In this document: positions 24,497 to 31,481 of the stretch, in pieces
Numbering within the stretch: position 1 is the stretch's first letter
Layout: every line of letters begins with the position of its first letter
Assembly (NCBI RefSeq): GCF_003610535.1
Contig: NZ_RAPN01000001.1
Span: 2,157,320 to 2,221,319, forward strand
DNA length: 64,000 nt
From: Mangrovibacterium diazotrophicum
GTDB lineage: Bacteria; Bacteroidota; Bacteroidia; Bacteroidales; Prolixibacteraceae
Reading direction: 5' to 3'
Notes under the pieces: generated by a model
The model's input: only the letters and a program-made list of their open reading frames with translations
Told to the model about the DNA's origin: nothing
The model's database searches: none
Made by a program: the position numbers and the translations under genes

Positions 24497-24577
24497 ATGA
24501 ATAAATACTTCTTCTATATGTGCATGTGTTGCTGTATGAAAATGCAAAAGGAGGAAGGTATGTGTCTGCTTCAATAG
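24497..24577 (+). CDS. Putative cysteine-rich cysK leader peptide (26 codons)
   Basis: This ORF encodes 26 residues starting MNKYFFYMCMCCCMKMQ and ending GMCLLQ, stop TAG at 24575-24577. Five of 26 codons are Cys, four of them within codons 9-13 (TGC ATG TGT TGC TGT), and five besides the start are Met. It lies upstream of cysK with an intrinsic terminator between. The composition, position and downstream RNA pairing options are those of a classical amino-acid attenuator that senses charged tRNA-Cys. A weak -7-like box TATAATTG lies at 24470-24477. Translation is not demonstrated. Confidence 0.75.
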   Translation: MNKYFFYMCMCCCMKMQKEEGMCLLQ

Positions 24578-24630
24578 CGATTCTATTTAAACAATCATAT
24601 AGAGCCTTCCCGAAACGGAAGGCTTTTTTT
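24503..24630 (+). promoter_or_regulatory. Four-segment transcription attenuator upstream of cysK
   Basis: Segment 1 CTTCTTC (24508-24514) can pair with segment 2 GAGGAAG (24551-24557, one G-U); the Cys codons lie in the loop. Segment 2 GGAAGG (24553-24558) can instead pair with segment 3 CCTTCC (24605-24610). Segment 3 and segment 4 (24617-24624) form the terminator. A ribosome stalled at the Cys codons would mask segment 1 and free 2 to block the terminator; rapid translation to the stop would cover 2 and allow termination. The logic is inferred from pairing; no folding energy was computed. Confidence 0.7.
24603..24630 (+). terminator. Intrinsic terminator (attenuator) before cysK
   Basis: AGCCTTCC (24603-24610) pairs exactly with GGAAGGCT (24617-24624) around CGAAAC, and a run of seven T follows (24624-24630). 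It stands 39 nt before the cysK ATG, so cysK transcripts initiated upstream must pass it. Confidence 0.88.
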
Positions 24631-24668
24631 ATGCTTCGAAATTTTAAAACCCTATAAAATTAAAACAA

Positions 24669-25580
24669 ATGAAAGTTAACAACATCTTGGAAACCATCGG
24701 CAACTCGCCGCTAGTTCGTTTAAATCGTCTGTTCCCTGCAGACTATGAAGTATATGTAAAAGTTGAAAAAACAAACCCAGGAGGTAGCATCAAGGATCGT
24801 ATCGCGTTGGAAATGGTTGAAGCAGCCGAACGCGACGGTATCTTGAAACCCGACACCTTGCTGGTTGAGCCAACTTCGGGAAACACCGGTATTGGCTTGG
24901 CGTTGGTAGCTGCAGTAAAAGGCTACAAACTGATTTTGGTGATGCCGGAATCAATGTCGATTGAAAGACGCCGCATTTTGACAGCCTACGGCGCTGAACT
25001 GGTTTTGACACCAAAAGAAAAAGGGATGAAAGGTGCCATTGCCAAAGCGGAAGAAATCGCAGCAGAAAACCCAAATTCATGGATTCCATCGCAATTTGAC
25101 AATGCGGCCAATATCGAAGCTCACCGCAAAAACACGGCGAAAGAGATTTTGGCAGATCTTCCGGAAGGATTTGACTACCTGATTACCGGTGTTGGTACTG
25201 GCGGGCACATTTCAGGTGTTAGCGAAGTTGTAAAAGCAAAATTCCCGAACATTAAAACATTTGCAGTTGAACCGGAATCGTCTCCGGTTATCAGTGGTGG
25301 AGCACCTGGGCCTCACCCAATCCAGGGAATTGGCGCAGGTTTCATTCCGAAAAACCTGTTAACAGATTTACTGGACGGAACAATCCAGGTATCGAAAGAT
25401 GAAGCTTTTGAATACGCCAAAAGAGCAGCAAAAGAAGAAGGTTTGTTTATCGGAATTTCTTCGGGTGCCTCCCTGGCCGCTATCGCGAAAAAACTCCAGG
25501 AACTTCCGAAAGGTTCAAAAATTGTCACTTTCAGCTACGATACCGGCGAACGCTACCTATCAGTTGAAGGACTATTTTAA
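24669..25580 (+). CDS. cysK: Cysteine synthase A (O-acetylserine sulfhydrylase)
   Basis: A 303-residue PLP enzyme that makes cysteine from O-acetylserine and sulfide. The Schiff-base Lys is in [16 protein letters not shown] near residue 42; [15 protein letters not shown] and the phosphate-binding loop [13 protein letters not shown] are present, as is the C-terminal [10 protein letters not shown]. The length is typical for CysK. Expression probably depends on the Cys-codon leader upstream, a rare direct link between leader content and enzyme product. Monocistronic, followed by a strong terminator. Confidence 0.95.
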   Translation: MKVNNILETIGNSPLVRLNRLFPADYEVYVKVEKTNPGGSIKDRIALEMVEAAERDGILKPDTLLVEPTSGNTGIGLALVAAVKGYKLILVMPESMSIERRRILTAYGAELVLTPKEKGMKGAIAKAEEIAAENPNSWIPSQFDNAANIEAHRKNTAKEILADLPEGFDYLITGVGTGGHISGVSEVVKAKFPNIKTFAVEPESSPVISGGAPGPHPIQGIGAGFIPKNLLTDLLDGTIQVSKDEAFEYAKRAAKEEGLFIGISSGASLAAIAKKLQELPKGSKIVTFSYDTGERYLSVEGLF

Positions 25581-25618
25581 ACGAACATTTCAATATAAAT
25601 ATGGGAAACACCCTATTA

Positions 25619-25647
25619 AACCAGCTCTTTTACGGGCTGGTTTTTTT
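25619..25647. terminator. Intrinsic terminator after cysK
   Basis: AACCAGC (25619-25625) pairs with GCTGGTT (25636-25642), extended inward by T-G and C-G pairs, and followed by seven T (25641-25647). Confidence 0.88.
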
Positions 25648-25673
25648 ATTGAATTATTTCAATGCGAGTACTT

Positions 25674-26393
25674 CTATTTCTGTGGAAAAACTGTGTCTGA
25701 TACTAAACTCTTCTTTGTTTTAATCGTCACCCGTAATTCATCTTGCACGTAAATCAAAAGCGCATACAAGAATAAGCTAACACCCAACATCTCGAAAAAT
25801 TCTTCAAACGTATAAAGCACCGCATATAAAACATCAGAACCACCGCTATCTTCAACTTTACCCCCAATCATTTCAAAACCTATAGCTCCCGCAACATATA
25901 TACCTCCTGAAATCCAAAATAACGTTCTAATACGTCCTGGAATAAACGGTAAAAACTTTATCAAATAAACTACACCTACAATCGACGCGATGATTCCAAA
26001 AGGGAGTACCCACGCATAATGAAAGAATCCTGTTAGGTTAAACTTCATTTGAATTAGCCCATTCACAACTTCGTGTATTTGAGCCGATTCGTCGATTGAC
26101 ATATACAGAAACCCGACAGCTAATCCAAACCAATACCTTTTCAGACGACTCTCTTGACTTTGATGTACAAAACCAATATAAAAAAGCAATAATGCCGTCA
26201 ACAGCAACAACATACTAGAAAAGAAAGTAGGTACGTTTGACTCTTTATTGAAGTCAAATAACTTAATATATGAATGACTCCCATCTCCCGTTGAAACCTT
26301 CAACCAAACTACTATACAGTTTGCCACTAAAAGAATTACCATGATCGCCAACAACAAACGGAAAACACGAGTCGCTTTAATCTTTAATTTCAT
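25674..26393 (-). CDS. Hypothetical membrane protein with DESAQIHE motif (pair member B)
   Basis: I do not recognise the family. From the ATG at 26393 the product has 239 residues and about six or seven hydrophobic segments. A charged motif DESAQIHE occurs at residues 101-108 next to a membrane segment, and EEFFEMLG at 197-204. The upstream gene (member A) has DDLFLIHE at exactly residues 101-108 and a similar acidic motif near its end, so the two look like diverged paralogues. The start chosen lies 1 nt after the stop of A; a longer ATG start at 26447 would overlap A. Base composition is clearly more AT-rich than the neighbours, which suggests transfer. Confidence 0.7.
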   Translation of the reverse strand: MKLKIKATRVFRLLLAIMVILLVANCIVVWLKVSTGDGSHSYIKLFDFNKESNVPTFFSSMLLLLTALLLFYIGFVHQSQESRLKRYWFGLAVGFLYMSIDESAQIHEVVNGLIQMKFNLTGFFHYAWVLPFGIIASIVGVVYLIKFLPFIPGRIRTLFWISGGIYVAGAIGFEMIGGKVEDSGGSDVLYAVLYTFEEFFEMLGVSLFLYALLIYVQDELRVTIKTKKSLVSDTVFPQK

Positions 26394-26394
26394 C

Positions 26395-27027
26395 TTATCT
26401 CTTTTCGTTTGTTTTCTGAATAATAAAATCAAATGCAGTTTGAACATAATAGCCTGTCCAACAAACTATACCTACCCACTTTGTTCCATCTTCTGCCAAA
26501 GTATGTAAATCTCCCTTTTCCCAAAAATAAGGTTGAAGTTCATCCGCTATTACAGAAGCACCTAACATGGAAAATGCTATCAGTAACATCCCGTAATGCG
26601 TATTTTGCACAATTTTTCTAAATAAAAAAAGATGTAAACTAACAACGCCTCCAAGTAACAATACAATCGATTTCTCCCCTCCACGTATCCACGTCCCGGA
26701 GTGCTCATGTATTAAAAATAAATCATCAAACATCAGATAAGCGCTAATAATTGCTACAACCAGAAAAAAATTTAGCAATTGTCGATCTGCTAATTTTAGA
26801 AGTAGCGACGAAGTAAAAAGACAAATCGCAGCAGTGACTCCCCACAAAAAAATCCCCAATGTAGAGATAGCCCCCGCATAAAAGGGCAAATTTCCCAATG
26901 TCGTTACATCCCTTGTAAAGAAAATCAAACGAATTCCCTCCAACCTTGACGCCGCTATTGCTAGTATTAAGACAAATAAAGCAGGCACGATTGCGTACAG
27001 ATATCGAAAAAGTTGATGTTTTTTCAA
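26395..27027 (-). CDS. Hypothetical membrane protein with DDLFLIHE motif (pair member A)
   Basis: A 210-residue polytopic protein, family not recognised. Hydrophobic segments lie near residues 10-27, 50-75, 84-100, 120-137, 147-162 and 183-203. The motif DDLFLIHE (101-108), ADELQPYFWE (161-170) and EDGTKWVG (179-186) place several acidic residues and one His at membrane boundaries, as in metal-binding membrane enzymes, though this is only an analogy. It is the first gene of a two-gene minus-strand unit with member B. The region is AT-rich compared with flanking cysK and ppx. Confidence 0.7.
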   Translation of the reverse strand: MKKHQLFRYLYAIVPALFVLILAIAASRLEGIRLIFFTRDVTTLGNLPFYAGAISTLGIFLWGVTAAICLFTSSLLLKLADRQLLNFFLVVAIISAYLMFDDLFLIHEHSGTWIRGGEKSIVLLLGGVVSLHLFLFRKIVQNTHYGMLLIAFSMLGASVIADELQPYFWEKGDLHTLAEDGTKWVGIVCWTGYYVQTAFDFIIQKTNEKR

Positions 27028-27321
27028 TGTGAAAGTATTTTAGTTATTAAACCAGTCAATATCGCATTTTGGAAAGTAATCTGTTTATCAAAAACAGAAT
27101 CAGGTGTACCAGTTTGCTAAAGTTACAAATTTGAAATATAACATATACAACGAAACATTTATCTTAATGAAATATTTACAATTGTTTTGCAATCTTATTT
27201 TCACAGAATCGCAACCAGCTACTTTTTTTTCACAAAAACAAAGCTATAAATTCAGGCGCAACATCTTAAATTCAAACCAAAGCTTTCAGGGAATACTTTT
27301 ACTTTTGAAGAAAAAAAGCAA

Positions 27322-28236
27322 ATGAAGCTCGCAGTCATCGACCTCGGAACAAATACCTGCAATTTAGTTATCGCTGAAATAGACGGACAGAACTATCAAA
27401 TCCTCCACCAGGGAAAAGTAGGAGTAAAACTGGGCAAAGGTGGAATTAACAAGAAAATGCTCACCGCCGAAGCGTTTGAGCGTGCTGTCTCTGCATTGAA
27501 AAAGCATCAGGAAACGATTGCCCGATTTGATGCACACAAAACGATCACCATCGCAACTTCTGCTGTGCGGGATGCCGATAACAAAGCTGAATTCACGCAA
27601 GCACTATTTGATGCAACAGGCTTGGAGCTTTCCGTTATCTCCGGAGAGGAAGAAGCGCGCTTGATTTTCGATGGCGTGACGCTGGCTTTGGACCAAATAC
27701 CGGCCAACAGCCTGATTATGGATATCGGGGGTGGCAGTAATGAGTTTATTCAAACTGAATCTAACAGAGTATTCTGGAAAGAAAGTTTCCCACTGGGGAT
27801 GGCCCGAGTTGTGGATGGATTTAAGATTTCGGATCCTATTCTACCATCTGAAATCATCGCTATTGAAAGCTGGTTCGCATCCGGTCTAGCAAATCTTTGG
27901 AATCAGTTTAACGGAAAACGGGCGACTCAACTCATCGGCTGCTCCGGCGCTTTCGACACGCTTGCCGACCTGATAGATGATACCGCCCCAGGAACAAAAG
28001 CCCGGATTACCCAGGATATCAGTCTAAATGAATTCAATTTAATCGCCGATATGATTATTCGTTCAACCAAATCAGAGCGAGAGAAACTTAAAGCAATGGA
28101 ACCTTTGCGCGTCGAAATGATCGTACCTGCTTTCATCCTCATTCGCTTAGTTTTGCGAAAACTGAATATTTCAAAAATCACACAGACCGACTTCGCTCTT
28201 CGTGAAGGCGTTTTGAAGGAATGGATTAATCGTTAA
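27322..28236 (+). CDS. Ppx/GppA phosphatase family protein
   Basis: A 304-residue member of the exopolyphosphatase/guanosine pentaphosphatase family, sugar-kinase/Hsp70-like fold. It shows KLAVIDLGTNTCNLVIAEI (phosphate 1 loop), TIATSAVRDADN, SGEEEARLIFDGV, and NSLIMDIGGGSNEFI (phosphate 2 loop). It lacks the C-terminal HD-like domain of the long Ppx form, as do other short members. Likely degrades polyphosphate or pppGpp; which is not decidable here. A -7-like TACTTTTG occurs at 27300-27307. The 294-nt upstream gap is AT-rich and shows nothing else that I trust. Confidence 0.88.
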   Translation: MKLAVIDLGTNTCNLVIAEIDGQNYQILHQGKVGVKLGKGGINKKMLTAEAFERAVSALKKHQETIARFDAHKTITIATSAVRDADNKAEFTQALFDATGLELSVISGEEEARLIFDGVTLALDQIPANSLIMDIGGGSNEFIQTESNRVFWKESFPLGMARVVDGFKISDPILPSEIIAIESWFASGLANLWNQFNGKRATQLIGCSGAFDTLADLIDDTAPGTKARITQDISLNEFNLIADMIIRSTKSEREKLKAMEPLRVEMIVPAFILIRLVLRKLNISKITQTDFALREGVLKEWINR

Positions 28237-28266
28237 ATTTGTTCTAATACTGAAAATCGCACAGAC

Positions 28267-29430
28267 ATGTCAAAAATACTCGTAATCGACGACGAACGCA
28301 GCATTCGTAATACTTTAAAGGACATCCTTGAATATGAAAAATACCAGGTAGATCTCGCTGAAGAAGGAACTGCGGGACTGGAAATGATCAAAAAGAGTGA
28401 GTACGACATCATCTTGTGCGACATCAAAATGCCGGGAATGGACGGTATTGAAGTGTTGGAAAAAATTTCAGAATCTGGAATTGATACACCTGTTGTGATG
28501 ATTTCCGGACACGGAAACATTGACACGGCAGTGGAGTCGATCAAGAAAGGTGCTTTCGACTTCATTGAAAAACCACTGGATTTAAATCGCTTACTCATTA
28601 CCATTCGTAATGCCATGGATAAATCAAACCTGATTACCGAGACGAAGGTGCTGAAAAAGAAAGTTAGCAAGAAATATGAGATTGTGGGTGAATCCGAAGC
28701 TATTCGAAAAATTACCGACATGGCCGACCGTGTTGCCCCAACGGAAGCACGCGTGTTAATTACAGGCTCAAACGGCACAGGCAAAGAACTCATTGCCCGC
28801 CGCTTACACGAGAAAAGTAACCGTGCGGCCCAGCCGTTCGTCGAAGTTAACTGCGCGGCCATTCCGTCTGAGTTAATTGAAAGTGAATTGTTCGGGCACG
28901 AGAAAGGCGCATTCACCTCTGCCTTAAAACAACGAAAAGGAAAATTTGAGCAAGCCGATGGCGGAACGCTGTTTCTTGATGAAATAGGCGATATGAGCCT
29001 CTCTGCCCAAGCAAAAGTTTTGCGAGCACTTCAGGAAAACATTGTTACCCGAGTTGGAGGCGACAAACCGACCAAAGTGGATGTACGCGTTATCGCGGCT
29101 ACCAATAAAAACCTGAGCGATGAAATTGAAAAAGGGAATTTCAGAGAAGACTTATACCATCGTTTGAGCGTGATCTTGATAAAAGTACCTGCACTAAATG
29201 AACGTCCAGACGACATTCCGCTGTTAGCCAATCACTTTATTGAGCAAATTTGCGGTGAATACGGCATGCCGCAAAAAACGATTACCGAAGATGCGATTGA
29301 AAAGCTACAAGAGATGCGGTGGACCGGTAATATCCGCGAATTCAGAAACGTCATTGAACGACTGATTATTCTTTGCGACAAAACAATTTCCGGAGCCGAC
29401 GTTGATGCATTTGCCGCACCTTTAAAATAA
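28267..29430 (+). CDS. NtrC-family sigma-54 response regulator lacking a DNA-binding domain
   Basis: A 387-residue protein. The receiver domain (1-120) has acidic pocket DDE at 8-10, phospho-acceptor Asp52 in CDIKMPGMDG and Lys102. The AAA+ domain (about 138-375) has Walker A GSNGTGKE (167-174), sigma-54 loop GAFTSA (214-219, G-to-S variant of GAFTGA), Walker B GGTLFLDE (232-239) and NFREDLYHRL. It ends 28 residues after WTGNIREF (352-359), where a Fis-type helix-turn-helix normally follows; none is present. It may act from solution or bind DNA through a partner. No sensor kinase adjoins it. 31 nt after ppx. Confidence 0.9.
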   Translation: MSKILVIDDERSIRNTLKDILEYEKYQVDLAEEGTAGLEMIKKSEYDIILCDIKMPGMDGIEVLEKISESGIDTPVVMISGHGNIDTAVESIKKGAFDFIEKPLDLNRLLITIRNAMDKSNLITETKVLKKKVSKKYEIVGESEAIRKITDMADRVAPTEARVLITGSNGTGKELIARRLHEKSNRAAQPFVEVNCAAIPSELIESELFGHEKGAFTSALKQRKGKFEQADGGTLFLDEIGDMSLSAQAKVLRALQENIVTRVGGDKPTKVDVRVIAATNKNLSDEIEKGNFREDLYHRLSVILIKVPALNERPDDIPLLANHFIEQICGEYGMPQKTITEDAIEKLQEMRWTGNIREFRNVIERLIILCDKTISGADVDAFAAPLK

Positions 29431-29616
29431 ATCGCAAAATCCACATTCCTACAACAGTCATATTTTCAACACATTCAGAAATATTTTGCCTAAAAAATGC
29501 CCTATTCCTAAATAAATGTGAATGAATTTTAAACCAGACTAAAACATCTTTAGATTTTTGTTGTTTAGTATGACATAAAAGTTTGACGTTCTTTCACAAA
29601 AGATATTTAAAAGGTT

Positions 29617-29723
29617 AACCTCTGAGTGCGGTAAGTTTATTTGTTGTTGTCATGGCGTATTTTTTTAACATCTAATTCGGGTAGCGTGCCCGAAGTACTG
29701 ACCGTTATTCAGAGGTTTTTTTT
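29617..29723 (+). ncRNA. Candidate structured small RNA ending in a terminator
   Basis: AACCTCTGA (29617-29625) pairs exactly with TCAGAGGTT (29709-29717). Inside, CGGT-A-AGT (29629-29636) pairs with ACT-G-ACCG (29697-29704). An apical hairpin TTCGGG/CCCGAA (29676-29681 and 29689-29694) tops the structure, and eight T follow (29716-29723). The long closing stem with an asymmetric internal bubble could be a stand-alone sRNA; a 6S-like identity was considered but the bubble is one-sided. The rest of the 476-nt gap (29431-29616 and 29724-29906) holds no ORF or other signal that I can support. Confidence 0.5.
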
Positions 29724-29906
29724 GTTTTTCTTTGCAGCCCTCTGCAATAAAAAGATCGAATATCTTCGATAAATCTGACTCTTGCGAATTCTTCGACTAA
29801 ATAGCTTTAGAACTACTAAAAATTACATTATAATTTTAATAATTTAGGCAACTAATCGAATTGCATCCCATCCATTTCCGTGTGCAACATATCGACCAAA
29901 TCGCTT

Positions 29907-31481
29907 ATGAAAAACTGTAGTTCCTCCAGCTTGTTTCTGTATCTTTTTATAGGGATTTTTGTGGTGGTGTTTTTTTTCATGGGCTACCATCGGATATGGG
30001 ATGCCGGTCCTCAATCAATTCATGCTTGGCGACAAAGTGACAGTTACGCTCAGGCATTGACTTTTTATCACGAGGATTTGTCGCTTTGGGAACCTCACTT
30101 GCTTTTTACGGGCGAAAACGGAGATCGACAGGCAATTAGCGAATTCCCTATTTTGTATTGGTTAACGGCTAAAATATGGAAAATAACCGGACCTCACCCA
30201 GCAGTTCTTCGCCTCATTGATCTGCTGCTACTTTGGTTAGGTCTGTTTTTTCTTGCCCGACTAATATATGAGATGACAAATGACTGGTATTGGTCGTCAT
30301 TTACAGCACTCTTAACTTTTAGTTCTCCGGTTTTAGGTTATTATTCATTCAACTTTATACCAAACGTTCCAGCTTTCGGCCTCTCCCTAATCGGCTTGTA
30401 CTTTCTTTTTCGCTTTCACCGCTACGACGAAAACACAGACCTTGCCATAGCCACTGCACTGTACATTTTAGCAAGCCTGATTAAGGTTACCGCTTTGTTT
30501 TCACTGCTTGCACTTTCAGGCTCGCTCATTTTGGTTTACTCTCGTCCAAAGACAGCAAACCGGAGGAAAATATTAAAAATCGTAGCTTCTCTTTTTATCG
30601 TGCTTGCCGTTTACCTCGTCTGGAACCGCTATGCACATTCGTACAACCAACAGCACTTAAACGGCTTGTTTAATCAGTCAATCATTCCAATTTGGGAACT
30701 AATCCCATCACAAATCTCGGAAATAGCCAATAAAGCGTACCACCATATCTTACCACAATATTTTTACCCACCAGCCTATTACATCATCATTCTGCTTTTT
30801 GTCTTTCTTGCTTTTAATTTTAAAAAGATCGACAAAGTCTGGATAAATGCAACCTTGCTGCTATTTGCAGGAATTGGATTATTCAAAATTCTCTTTTTTC
30901 AGGGGTTGGATGAACATGATTACTTTCTGACAAATACCCTGATGTTCATCCCTTTTGTATCGATCTGTATGTTTGATTTCTTTCGGAAAAAGAAACTCAA
31001 TTTAAACTCGCCATACATCAAGATCCCGGCGTCTTTCATGCTGATTTTCCTGCTGAATTACAGCATGATTGTTACACGTTCACATTACAATCCGCATCAA
31101 AAAGCAGTAACCCGGAACATTCATCTTTCAAAAGCCAAACAAGACTATTGGGCCTACGTTTACTGGACCTTGGAACTACAGGACTTTCAGTATCGGGGAA
31201 TTAACGATTATATGCGTGAGATTGGAATCACCTACAACGATTTGGTTATCTCGCTGGGAGACTATTCTCCTAACCGCACTTTGTGCTGGATGGAAACGAA
31301 GGGTTTTACAGACTATTATTCCTCGCACTTACCACTCCCCGAGCGAATTGAAAAATTAAAAGCGATGGGAGCCAAATATCTTGTTTACAATGAAAACGAC
31401 AAAATAGATTTAACGAATGTCGATCTCGGACCACAAATTGGCCAATACAACAAAATTCAAATTTACCGGATCGCACGCTAG
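29907..31481 (+). CDS. GT-C-type membrane glycosyltransferase-like protein
   Basis: A 524-residue multi-pass protein. The first helix (LFLYLFIGIFVVVFFFMGYH) is followed by an extracytoplasmic loop with SIHAWRQSDSYAQAL, the acidic/His region typical of GT39/ArnT-like glycosyltransferases, then about ten helices and a soluble C-terminal tail of about 120 residues. Such enzymes move sugars from polyprenyl-phosphate carriers on the periplasmic face. The ATG at 29907 is preferred to a GTG nine codons upstream. It overlaps the convergent gene by 4 nt. Substrate unknown; the nearby GtrB-like gene could supply the donor. Confidence 0.75.
   Translation: MKNCSSSSLFLYLFIGIFVVVFFFMGYHRIWDAGPQSIHAWRQSDSYAQALTFYHEDLSLWEPHLLFTGENGDRQAISEFPILYWLTAKIWKITGPHPAVLRLIDLLLLWLGLFFLARLIYEMTNDWYWSSFTALLTFSSPVLGYYSFNFIPNVPAFGLSLIGLYFLFRFHRYDENTDLAIATALYILASLIKVTALFSLLALSGSLILVYSRPKTANRRKILKIVASLFIVLAVYLVWNRYAHSYNQQHLNGLFNQSIIPIWELIPSQISEIANKAYHHILPQYFYPPAYYIIILLFVFLAFNFKKIDKVWINATLLLFAGIGLFKILFFQGLDEHDYFLTNTLMFIPFVSICMFDFFRKKKLNLNSPYIKIPASFMLIFLLNYSMIVTRSHYNPHQKAVTRNIHLSKAKQDYWAYVYWTLELQDFQYRGINDYMREIGITYNDLVISLGDYSPNRTLCWMETKGFTDYYSSHLPLPERIEKLKAMGAKYLVYNENDKIDLTNVDLGPQIGQYNKIQIYRIAR

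Noticed and set aside
27104-27325. 73-codon plus-strand frame whose stop overlaps the ppx ATG
   Set aside because: AT-rich, low-complexity translation without recognisable domain; the overlap alone is weak evidence. Possibly worth a conservation check.
28233-28916. 227-codon antisense frame over the response regulator gene
   Set aside because: Composition (Ser/Ile/Phe rich) and exact antisense overlap with a clear NtrC-like gene mark it as a shadow.
29617-29723. Calling the structured RNA 6S RNA
   Set aside because: It is shorter than typical 6S and the internal bubble is on one side only; kept as an unassigned candidate.
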